Part shown: positions 1 to 7,762 of the stretch, one piece after another
How the letters are laid out: every line of letters starts with the position of its first letter
Numbering within the stretch: position 1 is the first letter of the stretch
Source of the DNA: an uncultured Bacillaceae bacterium
GTDB taxonomy: Bacteria; Bacillota; Bacilli; Bacillales; Amphibacillaceae
DNA length: 20,763 nucleotides
Assembly (NCBI GenBank): GCA_945639745.1
Contig: CALZEK010000004.1
Location: 1 to 20,763, forward strand
Direction of reading: 5' to 3'
The notes under the pieces: generated by a model
The model's input: the letters and a program-made list of their open reading frames with translations, nothing else
Told to the model about the DNA's origin: nothing
Database searches by the model: none
Translations under genes and position numbers: made by a program

Positions 1-54
1 TGAAAACCAACAGGGGTGTCAAAGCCCGCGGGGGTTCGAATCCCTCTTCCTCCT
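1..54 (+). tRNA. tRNA-Ser(UGA), 3' part only
   Basis: The window opens at the anticodon TGA. It is followed by the 3' anticodon stem ACCAA, a long class II variable arm, a T-arm with TTCGAAT loop (stems GGGGG/CCCTC) and the acceptor strand TTCCTCC at 47-53. The arrangement closely matches tRNA-Ser(UGA) of Bacillus as I remember it. The 5' half lies outside the window. CCA is not encoded, and the base after the acceptor strand is T rather than the G usual for bacterial tRNA-Ser. Confidence 0.88.
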
Positions 55-58
55 TTAT

Positions 59-93
59 AAAAAAGTCCATTACATTATGTAATGGACTTTTTT
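59..93 (+). terminator. Intrinsic terminator after tRNA-Ser
   Basis: A perfect 10-bp stem (65-74 with 78-87, loop TTA) is extended by an A-run on the left and six Ts at 88-93. It ends the tRNA transcript and separates it from the cobalamin operon. The flanking A and T runs mean it could work in both directions. Confidence 0.9.
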
Positions 94-108
94 ATATAGA
101 ATTTAAAA

Positions 109-138
109 TTAACAAATAACTTTAATCTAGTGTATAAT
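109..138 (+). promoter_or_regulatory. Putative sigma-A promoter of the cobalamin operon
   Basis: A TTAACA box at 109-114 and a perfect TATAAT at 133-138 are separated by 18 bases. Transcription would begin near 145, just upstream of the riboswitch aptamer. The -35 box differs from TTGACA by one base. Inferred from sequence only. Confidence 0.7.
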
Positions 139-157
139 ATAACTAATAGAATACTTA

Positions 158-328
158 AATCATTCCAAAAGGAAGTTAGTGTAAATCTAACACGGTCCCG
201 CCACTGTGAAACTTATTTTAGTTAAGTCAGGATATTTTGGTTGATAACTTATTAATCGATCTACGGAGGATAGAACGGATACATATATCACTTGTGTGCC
301 CAAACATCTCAAATCGAGATGTTTTTTT
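158..328 (+). promoter_or_regulatory. Cobalamin (B12) riboswitch with terminator
   Basis: The conserved core of the B12 aptamer is visible: GTGTAAATC near 180, ACGGTCCCGCCACTGTGA at 192-209 and the B12 box AGTCAGGATA at 225-234. An intrinsic terminator follows: a 9-bp stem (302-310 with 316-324) and a T-run to 328, directly before the SD of btuF. In this family, bound adenosylcobalamin promotes termination, so the whole downstream corrinoid operon should be switched off when cobalamin is plentiful. A possible antiterminator pairs 231-240, overlapping the B12 box, with 299-308. Outer aptamer boundaries are approximate. Confidence 0.92.
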
Positions 329-349
329 ATATTATAAGGAGGAAAAAAC

Positions 350-1300
350 ATGAAAAAATTCAGTTATTTAGCATTTTTATTAGTTTTAGCTTTAAGTGTT
401 ATGATTGGTTGTAGTAGTAATGATGATCAAGCGAGTGAATCTGAAGAAAAAGCAGAAACCAAGGAAACAGAATTTCCACTAACGGTAACAGATGCAACAG
501 ATAATGAACTGACTTTTGAAAAAAAAGCAGAGAAAATTGTTTCGGTTTTACCAAGTAATACTGAAATCGCTTTTGCATTAGGTTTAGATGATGAAATAAT
601 CGGTGTGACATCGCTTGATAATTATCCTAAAGAAGCTACAGAAAAAGAAACAATTGGTGATTTTCAAATTAATGTAGAAAAAGTAATCTCTTTAGAACCA
701 GACCTTGTATTAGCAGATGAATCAGTCGATGAAGATGCTTTAGATCAAATAAGAGATGCAGATATTCAAGTACTCGTTGTAAAAACAGCAGAAAATTTCG
801 ATGAAGTTTATGACGCGATTCATTTAATCGGAGAAGTAACGGGTACAACTGAACAAGCAGATAAAATTGAATCAGATATGGAAGAAAAATTAGCATCATT
901 ATCAGATAAAGTTGCAGAAATTGAAGAACCTAAATCTGTCTATGTAGAAATTAGTCCTGCACCAGAAACATATACAGCAGGAAAAAATACATTTATTAAT
1001 ACTATTTTAGAAAAGATTAACGCTGAAAATAGTGCAGGAGACTTAGAGGGGTGGCCTCAAGTAAATGAAGAAGCTGTTATTGAAATGGATCCAGATATTA
1101 TTATTACAACTTATGGTAGTTATGTAGAGGATCCGATTAAAGAAATTACAGATCGAAAAGCTTGGAGTGATTTAACAGCTGTAAAAAACAAAGAAATATA
1201 TGACGTGAATGAGGACTTAGTAAGTCGTCCAGGACCACGTCTTGTAGAGGGAGCAGAAGAACTTGCAAAAGCCATCTATCCAGATCTTTTTGCAAACTAA
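350..1300 (+). CDS. btuF: Corrinoid ABC transporter substrate-binding lipoprotein (BtuF-type)
   Basis: Extracellular corrinoid-binding lipoprotein that delivers cobalamin or cobinamide to the BtuCD permease. The 316-residue protein starts with a lipoprotein signal peptide (charged MKK, hydrophobic segment, lipobox ending at Cys21), followed by a Ser/Glu-rich linker. The rest has the two-lobed helical-backbone metal-receptor look of Fe3+-siderophore/B12 binders, with IVSVLPSNTEIAFALG near residues 62-77 and a second lobe with EGWPQVN-like and DPDIIITTYG stretches. The ATG has a strong AAGGAGG SD. It is the first gene after the B12 riboswitch and overlaps btuC by 38 bases. That position favours a corrinoid over a siderophore substrate. 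It corresponds to YvrC of B. subtilis. Confidence 0.92.
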   Translation: MKKFSYLAFLLVLALSVMIGCSSNDDQASESEEKAETKETEFPLTVTDATDNELTFEKKAEKIVSVLPSNTEIAFALGLDDEIIGVTSLDNYPKEATEKETIGDFQINVEKVISLEPDLVLADESVDEDALDQIRDADIQVLVVKTAENFDEVYDAIHLIGEVTGTTEQADKIESDMEEKLASLSDKVAEIEEPKSVYVEISPAPETYTAGKNTFINTILEKINAENSAGDLEGWPQVNEEAVIEMDPDIIITTYGSYVEDPIKEITDRKAWSDLTAVKNKEIYDVNEDLVSRPGPRLVEGAEELAKAIYPDLFAN

Positions 1301-2327
1301 ATCAATCATTACTTATCTAATCTTAATCGCGCTTTTACTAAGTGCGATTATATTAGGTGTGTCAATTGGTACGGTTAACATACCTCTTAGAGATATTTTG
1401 ACTATCTTTAAGGGGTTTTTATTTAATGTAAACCTTCCAGAAGAAATTAGTATGCATGAAAACATTATTATGAAAATTAGATTACCACGAGTTATTATAG
1501 CAGGATTAGTAGGTGCATCACTTTCTTTAGTAGGTGCAGCATTTCAAGGTTTATTACGTAACCCCTTAGCTGATCCATTCACACTAGGGATATCATCAGG
1601 AGCAAGTGTTGGAGCAGTAATGACAATATTTTTCGGGATTTCCATTCCGTTTTTAAATATATATACACTTCCTCTAGCAAGTATTCTTGCTTCATTTATA
1701 ACATTGATTATTGTTCTTACATTCGCAAGAAAAATTGATAAAGCAATGCGTGTAGAAACTATTATTTTAACAGGAATTGTTTTTAGTTCATTTCTAAGTG
1801 CTTTAATCTCTTTAATGATTACATTAACTGGGGAAGAATTGCGACAAATAATCGGTTGGTTACTTGGTAGTGTTGCCATGCGTGGCTGGGAACATGTATT
1901 AATTATTTTACCTTTTTTCATTGTAGGTTCATTAGTCTTACTTTTTAATGCACGTGAATTAAATGCTTTTTCATTTGGTGAAGAACAAGCAAAACATATT
2001 GGAGTTAATGTTGAACGACAAAAAATGATTATTTTAATTGCCGGTTCAATGTTAACAGGTGCAGCAGTAAGTGTATCAGGTGTAATTGGCTTTGTAGGTC
2101 TTGTCATACCTCATTTCATTAGATTATTATTTGGCCCAGAACATCGCAGTTTATTACCAAAATCAATGATAATTGGAGCTGTTTTTTTAATTGCAGCAGA
2201 TCTTGTTTCACGTATTATTATTCAGCCACAAGAACTTCCAATTGGTGTTATTACATCACTAATCGGAGCGCCTATCTTTGCATTAATATTAATCAGGCAA
2301 AATATTAAAGGAGCAAGAAATTCATGA
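1263..2327 (+). CDS. btuC: Corrinoid ABC transporter permease (FecCD family, BtuC)
   Basis: Membrane subunit of the corrinoid importer. At 354 residues it has the usual FecCD-family length, with about ten hydrophobic segments. Family signatures include RLPRVIIAGLVGASLSLVGA near residues 75-94, the NPLADPFTLGISSGAS stretch after it, and the C-terminal SGVIGFVGLVIPHFIRL region that contacts the ATPase. The start is a TTG at 1263 preceded by AGAGGGAG at 1246-1253. A second in-frame TTG at 1290 has no convincing SD. Translation therefore begins inside the end of btuF and is probably coupled to it. The stop overlaps the next start as ATGA. Confidence 0.93.
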   Translation: MQKPSIQIFLQTKSIITYLILIALLLSAIILGVSIGTVNIPLRDILTIFKGFLFNVNLPEEISMHENIIMKIRLPRVIIAGLVGASLSLVGAAFQGLLRNPLADPFTLGISSGASVGAVMTIFFGISIPFLNIYTLPLASILASFITLIIVLTFARKIDKAMRVETIILTGIVFSSFLSALISLMITLTGEELRQIIGWLLGSVAMRGWEHVLIILPFFIVGSLVLLFNARELNAFSFGEEQAKHIGVNVERQKMIILIAGSMLTGAAVSVSGVIGFVGLVIPHFIRLLFGPEHRSLLPKSMIIGAVFLIAADLVSRIIIQPQELPIGVITSLIGAPIFALILIRQNIKGARNS

Positions 2328-3805
2328 TAAAAATTAAAAATCTGACAGGTGGATATCATAATCATCATCCGGTAATTAAAAATCTATCACTTCATGTTAA
2401 AAAACAAGATTTTTTTGGCATTATTGGCCCAAATGGTAGTGGAAAATCAACATTAGTGAAAATGATGAGTGGTGTGCTTCCTTTTGATTCAGGAGAAATA
2501 TATATTCATGATTATTCTATCCAAAAATATAGTGCTAAAGCATTAGCAAAGGAAATTGCTGTATTAAGTCAACATAATACACAACACTTTGCATTTACGG
2601 TTCAAGAAACTGTGGAGCTAGGACGGTATGCTTTTAAAGAGGGATTTTTTCGCACGGAAACACAAAAAGATCAAGAAATTGTGACCCGTGTTATGAAATC
2701 AACTGGGATTGACTCGTTTGGTCATTTAACACTTGATCAATTATCAGGTGGTGAGAGACAACGTGTTTTACTCGCACAAGCACTCGCACAAGAGCCTGAA
2801 ATACTTATTTTAGATGAACCAACTAATCATTTAGATCTTGCTTATCAAAAAGAATTACTTGATTTATTAAAAAATAATATTGAGAGTGAAGAATTAACAG
2901 TTGTTGCAATATTTCATGACTTAAATATTGCAAGTTTATATTGCGATCAAATTATGTTACTTAACGATGGTGAAATAGTTTTAAATGATGCACCTGAGAC
3001 AGTCTTACGTCCTAAGCAAATAAATCAGACTTATCACACAGAAGTAGAGAGATTTGCACATACGACATTAGCAAAGCCGCAAATTATGTTAAAGCCCTCT
3101 AAAGATAAGCAAAGAAAACAAAAAATCCAAATTAATCAAACATTGCTTAAAATAAAAGAAGAGCATATTATTTTAAAATCACCTATACCGCTTCGGACAA
3201 TGTCATCAGGCGTCCTTAATTCAGGATTAGGTTGGTATAAGCACTTTATTAACCGCCATGTAGATAATAAATATAATATAAAAGACTATAAACAGGATAT
3301 GTGTCACTATTTGAAGCAATCTTCTTTAAAAGAATCAGAAACAGTAGCAATGATGACTGCAGCTCAATTAGAGAATGTAGGGATTAGTGAGATTGAAACA
3401 GGCGATTTTTCATTATTAGTTGTTGTTACTGCAGGTGTTAATAATGCAATTGATGCATCTTTAGGAGAAAAGCATGAGTTTAAATTAATTCCAGGGACAA
3501 TCAACACATGGATATTCGTTAGTGGTAAATTAACAGAAGAAGCATTTTTACAATCAATCGTAACCGCAACTGAAGCTAAAACAATCGCATTACGAGAACT
3601 AAATGTTTTAGATCAACTCACTCAGACATTAGCAACAGGAACCTCAACTGATAGTATTTTAGTTGCTGCAACTCAAGAAGGTGCTCAATTAGAATTTGGA
3701 GGACCAATCACACCATTAGGATCACAAATTGGTAAAGCAGTTTATCAAACAACCAAACAAGCGTTAGAAAATTATTATGGGAATATTAAAAGCAATGATA
3801 GCTAG
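2324..3805 (+). CDS. Fused corrinoid ABC transporter ATPase (BtuD) and adenosylcobinamide amidohydrolase (CbiZ)
   Basis: A 493-residue two-domain protein. Residues 1 to about 255 are an ABC ATPase with Walker A GPNGSGKST (35-43), signature LSGGERQ (140-146), Walker B ILILDE (160-165) and switch His198. After a Lys/Gln-rich linker (about 258-280), residues about 280-488 match CbiZ, with SSGVLNSGLG (294-303), FINRHV (308-313), GTINTWIFVSG (391-401) and ATGTSTDSILVA (437-448). CbiZ removes the aminopropanol arm of adenosylcobinamide to give adenosylcobyric acid. The fusion couples import to the first salvage step at the cytoplasmic face. B. subtilis YvrA has a similar layout, from memory. SD AAAGGAG at 2307-2313. 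It overlaps btuC by 4 bases. Confidence 0.93.
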   Translation: MIKIKNLTGGYHNHHPVIKNLSLHVKKQDFFGIIGPNGSGKSTLVKMMSGVLPFDSGEIYIHDYSIQKYSAKALAKEIAVLSQHNTQHFAFTVQETVELGRYAFKEGFFRTETQKDQEIVTRVMKSTGIDSFGHLTLDQLSGGERQRVLLAQALAQEPEILILDEPTNHLDLAYQKELLDLLKNNIESEELTVVAIFHDLNIASLYCDQIMLLNDGEIVLNDAPETVLRPKQINQTYHTEVERFAHTTLAKPQIMLKPSKDKQRKQKIQINQTLLKIKEEHIILKSPIPLRTMSSGVLNSGLGWYKHFINRHVDNKYNIKDYKQDMCHYLKQSSLKESETVAMMTAAQLENVGISEIETGDFSLLVVVTAGVNNAIDASLGEKHEFKLIPGTINTWIFVSGKLTEEAFLQSIVTATEAKTIALRELNVLDQLTQTLATGTSTDSILVAATQEGAQLEFGGPITPLGSQIGKAVYQTTKQALENYYGNIKSNDS

Positions 3806-4742
3806 TTTAACAATTGTATTAGCTTATTATATAGATTTAATTGTAGGAGATCCTCCGAAATGGCCACACCCAGTAAAATTATTCGGTCATTTTATTAATT
3901 TTTGTGAACGTCGGTTTAATCAGGGACGACTAAAAAGATTATCAGGAATGCTTAGTTTAATCAGTTTGCTTATTATTGTGTATTTTTTCACGGTTTTTTT
4001 ATTATCTTACCTTTATAAAGTTGATTTTATTTTTGGATTTATTATTGAATCTATCTTAATTGCAACAACAATCTCACAAAAAGGTCTAAAACAAGCAGCC
4101 ATTTTGGTCTATCAGCCATTAAAAAATAATAATTTAGTAAAAGCTCGAGAAAAGTTATCTTGGATTGTTGGACGAGACACAGTTAATTTATCAGAAAAAG
4201 AAATTACGCGCGCAACTGTCGAAACAGTAGCTGAAAATACGACTGATGGAATTACAGCTCCATTGTTTTGGGCATTTATTGGTGGAGCACCTTTAGCATT
4301 AGTTTATCGAGCAATAAATACATGTGATTCAGTTGTCGGTTATAAAACAGATGAATTACAAGCATTTGGCTGGGCATCTGCAAGATTGGATGACTTAGTG
4401 AATTGGATACCCGCACGGATAACTGGATTATTAATGTTATTAACGACAAAGTCGTCGCTTCGTAATTATAAAGCAAACTTATTAAGCCTAATTGAAAATG
4501 CAAAGAAACATAAAAGTCCAAATAGTGGTTGGAACGAAGCGGCAGTCGCTATCATTTTAAGTGTTCAGCTTGGCGGAATAAATACATATAAAGGTAAAAT
4601 ATCAAAAGCACCCTTATTGGGTAAGCCGATAAATGAATTGGCAGCGGATGATATTATTAAAACAATTCATATTATGAATCGTGTAACAAAATTATTTATT
4701 ATTGGTGGTGTTGTGATTGTCATTGCCTTCACATGGCTCTAA
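3777..4742 (+). CDS. cbiB: Adenosylcobinamide-phosphate synthase CbiB
   Basis: Integral membrane enzyme that attaches (R)-1-amino-2-propanol O-phosphate to adenosylcobyric acid, giving adenosylcobinamide phosphate. It uses the product of the CbiZ domain just upstream and of CobD just downstream. The 321 residues carry family motifs VGDPPKWPHPVKLFG (23-37), VGRDT (131-135), ETVAENTTDG (149-158), NTCDSVVGYK (181-190) and ARLDDLVNWIPAR (202-214), with several membrane segments and a hydrophobic C-terminal helix. The start is uncertain: ATG 3777 overlaps the previous gene by 29 bases, ATG 3795 would remove six residues, and neither has a strong SD. Coupled translation is likely. Confidence 0.93.
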   Translation: MGILKAMIASLTIVLAYYIDLIVGDPPKWPHPVKLFGHFINFCERRFNQGRLKRLSGMLSLISLLIIVYFFTVFLLSYLYKVDFIFGFIIESILIATTISQKGLKQAAILVYQPLKNNNLVKAREKLSWIVGRDTVNLSEKEITRATVETVAENTTDGITAPLFWAFIGGAPLALVYRAINTCDSVVGYKTDELQAFGWASARLDDLVNWIPARITGLLMLLTTKSSLRNYKANLLSLIENAKKHKSPNSGWNEAAVAIILSVQLGGINTYKGKISKAPLLGKPINELAADDIIKTIHIMNRVTKLFIIGGVVIVIAFTWL

Positions 4743-5790
4743 TCCAAATTATTTATATGATTATTATCAGATAAAAAAACCAAAACAATTGATTGATTTT
4801 AGTGTTAATATAAACCCACTTGGGATGCCAGATAAGGTAAAAGAACTTTGGCCTAGCTTTATTAATCAAGTAGCGGACTATCCGGATCCACAAAATAAAA
4901 AATTAATGAAAACTTTAAGTGACACCTTGTCTATTGATCAAGCACATTTATTATTAGGAAATGGTGCAGCAGAATTAATTAGTTTATTAGGATTACATTT
5001 GCGTAATAAATCAATATTAATTATTCAGCCTACATTTTCAGAATATGAAAGAGTGTGTCGAGCACATAATTGCCAAATTAATTATTATACAATCCAACCT
5101 AATCAAACAATCTGTTTAAATGAATTCGAACAAGCAATTCAAGAAAAAGAAGCAGTGTTTTTATGTAATCCAAATAATCCAACAGGTAAATATATAAAAA
5201 AGCCATTGTTAAAAAAGATGGCAAATATTTGTTTTAAACATAATTGTTTATTTGTTATTGATGAAGCATTCTATGATTTTTTAATTGATTATGATCAAAG
5301 TATCGAATTATACAAAGAATATAGTAATCTGATTTTTCTGCGCTCGTTAACAAAAATTTATTCAATAGCAGGTTTACGTTTAGGTTATCTAGTTGCTCAT
5401 CCCTCAATTATTAAAAGAATTCAAGCTTATTTACCTCATTGGCATATTAATGCTATAGCTGGAGAGGTGGGGCAATTATGTTTAAATGAATCTGAATTTG
5501 TTAAAGAAACTCAAGTATATATAACTGAAGAACGTCAACGAATGATGAAAAGTTTAACAAACTTATCATTTGAAGTAGTTGAAAGTGAAGTGAATTATTA
5601 TTTAGTGCGTGATCAAACAAGGACTGATTTACAAGCTTTGTTTATTTATTTATTAGAACAAGGAATTGTTTTAAGACATACTGTTAATTTTCCTGGTTTA
5701 GCTGGTAAATGGTTAAGAGTAGCTGTGAAAACTAAACAAGAAAATAGTCTTTTTCTGGAGGCATTAAAAAGATGGCGCGAAATCAATTGA
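4717..5790 (+). CDS. cobD: Threonine-phosphate decarboxylase CobD
   Basis: PLP enzyme of the class I/II aminotransferase fold that decarboxylates L-threonine phosphate to the aminopropanol phosphate used by CbiB. The 357 residues show the CobD N-terminus HGSNP...DFSVNINPLG (6-36), GNGAAELI (81-88), NPNNPTG (151-157), DEAFYDF (182-188) and the PLP lysine in SLTKIYSIAGLRLGY (K213). A TGA lies directly upstream in frame, so the start must be TTG 4717 or TTG 4723, with a weak GGTGGTG SD at 4704-4710. It overlaps cbiB by 26 bases. A HisC-type function is less likely given the N-terminal motif and the neighbours. Confidence 0.9.
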   Translation: MSLPSHGSNPNYLYDYYQIKKPKQLIDFSVNINPLGMPDKVKELWPSFINQVADYPDPQNKKLMKTLSDTLSIDQAHLLLGNGAAELISLLGLHLRNKSILIIQPTFSEYERVCRAHNCQINYYTIQPNQTICLNEFEQAIQEKEAVFLCNPNNPTGKYIKKPLLKKMANICFKHNCLFVIDEAFYDFLIDYDQSIELYKEYSNLIFLRSLTKIYSIAGLRLGYLVAHPSIIKRIQAYLPHWHINAIAGEVGQLCLNESEFVKETQVYITEERQRMMKSLTNLSFEVVESEVNYYLVRDQTRTDLQALFIYLLEQGIVLRHTVNFPGLAGKWLRVAVKTKQENSLFLEALKRWREIN

Positions 5791-6350
5791 TTTTTATATC
5801 TGGTGGTGTAAGAAGTGGAAAAAGTACTTTTGCTGAATTATATGCATCACAATTAGCAAGAAAAAGAAATTCTTCGTTATATTATTTGGCAACTTCAATT
5901 AGTTTTGATGAAGAGATGGAAAAACGTATCGAACATCATCAACATACACGAAATAAAAGTCGTCATCATTGGCAAACAATTGAAAGAGCCAGTAATTTAG
6001 CTCAAGCTATGAAAAAAGAACATGTTGGTAGCGTGATGTTATTAGATTGTTTGACAGTATGGTTAAATAATGAATTTTATGAACGAAATATTACAGAAGA
6101 AACAAGCGTCGATAGCGTGACATGGAATCAAGTAAAAAATCATATAATCAATGAGATTAGAACAATTAGTCAACATGTTGATACTTTGATTATTGTTTCA
6201 AACGACATATTTCATGATCAAAAAAATCAAACAAACTATGTTAATATATATAGTCAAATGTTAGGAGAACTTCATCAATTAATTGTCAAAGAAGCATATC
6301 AAGCCTATTCAGTAGAATCGAGTATGCCTATTTTGATGAAGCAAAGTTAA
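5772..6350 (+). CDS. cobU: Adenosylcobinamide kinase / guanylyltransferase, altered C-terminal motif
   Basis: CobU phosphorylates adenosylcobinamide and transfers GMP to make adenosylcobinamide-GDP. The 192-residue protein has the P-loop GGVRSGKS (11-18), the RIEHH segment (52-56) whose His55 aligns with the guanylylated His of Salmonella CobU, and LLDCLTVWLNN (90-100). The usual C-terminal motif NEVGxGIVP is reduced to NDI (144-146), followed by an unrelated FHDQKNQT stretch. The intact version sits in the short CobU-like protein encoded at 7714-8148. ATG 5772 has GGAGG about 10 bases upstream and overlaps cobD by 19 bases. Activity of the isolated subunit is open. Confidence 0.88.
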   Translation: MARNQLIFISGGVRSGKSTFAELYASQLARKRNSSLYYLATSISFDEEMEKRIEHHQHTRNKSRHHWQTIERASNLAQAMKKEHVGSVMLLDCLTVWLNNEFYERNITEETSVDSVTWNQVKNHIINEIRTISQHVDTLIIVSNDIFHDQKNQTNYVNIYSQMLGELHQLIVKEAYQAYSVESSMPILMKQS

Positions 6351-6353
6351 AGG

Positions 6354-7160
6354 GTGATAAATATCATTAATATTTGGTTGGGAATTTTAATTAATTTACA
6401 ATTCTTTACAATTATTCCAATTCGAAAAGAAATCGAAATGACAAAATCAAACTTAACTGGCATGATTATCACATTACCTTTATTTGGTATGTTTTTAGGT
6501 ATTATTTATGCATTCATATTAGCTGGATTAATGGAATTTACTTCCTTATCTCATCTAGCAATCACCATTATTTTTCTTGCCTCAATGATTATATTAACTG
6601 GTGGTATTCATCTCGATGGTTGGATAGATACATCAGATGCTTTGTTTTCATATCAAAATAAACAAAAAAGACTTTTAATTATGGAAGATCCGCAAGTAGG
6701 TGCTTTTGGAGTTCTCGGTTTATTGTTTAATTTAACGTTTAAATTTTTGTTTATTTATGAAATCATTTCGACAGCTGATTCAAGTCTATATATTTACATT
6801 GTCTTTATCCCTTTTTTTAGTCGGTTATTTACTGGTTTAGGACTTTTATTAATTGTTCCTGCTAAAAAAACAGGCTTAGGTTATTTATTTCATTCATCAA
6901 ATCAAGATGTTTTAAAATATTATTTAAGTTACATTATCCCAATAATTATTATACTGGGTATTTATAATTTAGATTATATGTTTATCTTTACATTCATTTT
7001 TGGATTAATAGGCGTACTCTACATTATTTTCAAACGATTTGTTCTTAATCAATTTGGAGGCCTAACAGGTGATTTATCAGGAGCAGGTATAGAAGGAGTC
7101 GAATTGATTTTATGGTTTCTAATGTGGTTATTACATTATTACGTCATGGGCGGACTTTAG
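6354..7160 (+). CDS. cobS: Adenosylcobinamide-GDP ribazoletransferase (cobalamin synthase) CobS
   Basis: Membrane enzyme joining adenosylcobinamide-GDP and alpha-ribazole (phosphate) to give adenosylcobalamin (phosphate). At 268 residues it has the normal length, with family motifs LQFFTIIPI near the start, GGIHLDGWIDTSDA (83-96) carrying the metal-binding acidic residues, and GGLTGDLSGAGIEGVEL (235-251) near the C-terminus. It has many hydrophobic helices. The start is GTG 6354, three bases after the cobU stop, with only a weak SD, so coupling to cobU is likely. The coding end overlaps the next gene by 49 bases. Confidence 0.94.
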   Translation: MINIINIWLGILINLQFFTIIPIRKEIEMTKSNLTGMIITLPLFGMFLGIIYAFILAGLMEFTSLSHLAITIIFLASMIILTGGIHLDGWIDTSDALFSYQNKQKRLLIMEDPQVGAFGVLGLLFNLTFKFLFIYEIISTADSSLYIYIVFIPFFSRLFTGLGLLLIVPAKKTGLGYLFHSSNQDVLKYYLSYIIPIIIILGIYNLDYMFIFTFIFGLIGVLYIIFKRFVLNQFGGLTGDLSGAGIEGVELILWFLMWLLHYYVMGGL

Positions 7161-7762
7161 ATAACGAAGCAACACGTTATAGTGGTTGGATAGATTCTAA
7201 ATTGAGTGAAAAAGGCATTAGTGAAATTAAAGCAATCGCTAAGTATTATCAACAAGAAAAAATATTTTCAACTGAAATTAATCGTATTTATACAAGTGAC
7301 TTACAGCGAACAACTCAAACTGCTCAGTTATTATTCCAAGAAAAATATCCAATTAAACAAGATAAACAATTAAGAGAAATGCATTTTGGGGAGTTTGAAG
7401 GACAAACATACGAAGAATTAAAAGAAAATCCAAACTATCAAACATGGTTAAATAATTTATTTACATATCAATTACCAAATGGAGAATCATTTAATCAATT
7501 TACTAATCGAATCGATAAAAGTATAAATCAGATAAAATTAGAAATTTTGCAAGAAGAATTAAATCATGTCGTCTTAGTCGTTCATGGTGGTGTGATTCGC
7601 TATCTATTAACTAAATTGACAAATCACTCTCATTCTTTTTTTGAATGGGAAGTTCCTTTTGCTCGAGGTTTTCAATTAATGAGTACACAAACTGAATTTA
7701 AGGAGGAAAATCCATGCATGTCATTACGGGTGGTGCCTTCAATGGAAAATGGCATTTTGTAA
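7112..7762 (+). CDS. Alpha-ribazole-5'-phosphate phosphatase, histidine phosphatase family (CobC-type)
   Basis: Predicted to remove the 5'-phosphate left on the lower ligand after CobS, completing the nucleotide loop. The 216 residues carry the histidine phosphatase signature RHGRT (11-15) with catalytic His12, TSDLQRTTQTA (61-71), the LREMHFGEFEG segment (87-97) and the second histidine in VHGG (157-160). ATG 7112 has AGAAGGAG at 7091-7098, a rather long 13-base gap. Both ends overlap neighbours by 49 bases. The last 16 codons run through the start of the next gene, so the C-terminal tail is probably not conserved. The family is broad, and the substrate is inferred from operon position. Confidence 0.87.
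   Translation: MVSNVVITLLRHGRTLDNEATRYSGWIDSKLSEKGISEIKAIAKYYQQEKIFSTEINRIYTSDLQRTTQTAQLLFQEKYPIKQDKQLREMHFGEFEGQTYEELKENPNYQTWLNNLFTYQLPNGESFNQFTNRIDKSINQIKLEILQEELNHVVLVVHGGVIRYLLTKLTNHSHSFFEWEVPFARGFQLMSTQTEFKEENPCMSLRVVPSMENGIL

Noticed and set aside
1544..2107. A 187-codon minus-strand open frame
   Set aside because: It is antisense to btuC, has a low-complexity composition and no SD. It is a shadow of the hydrophobic coding sequence.
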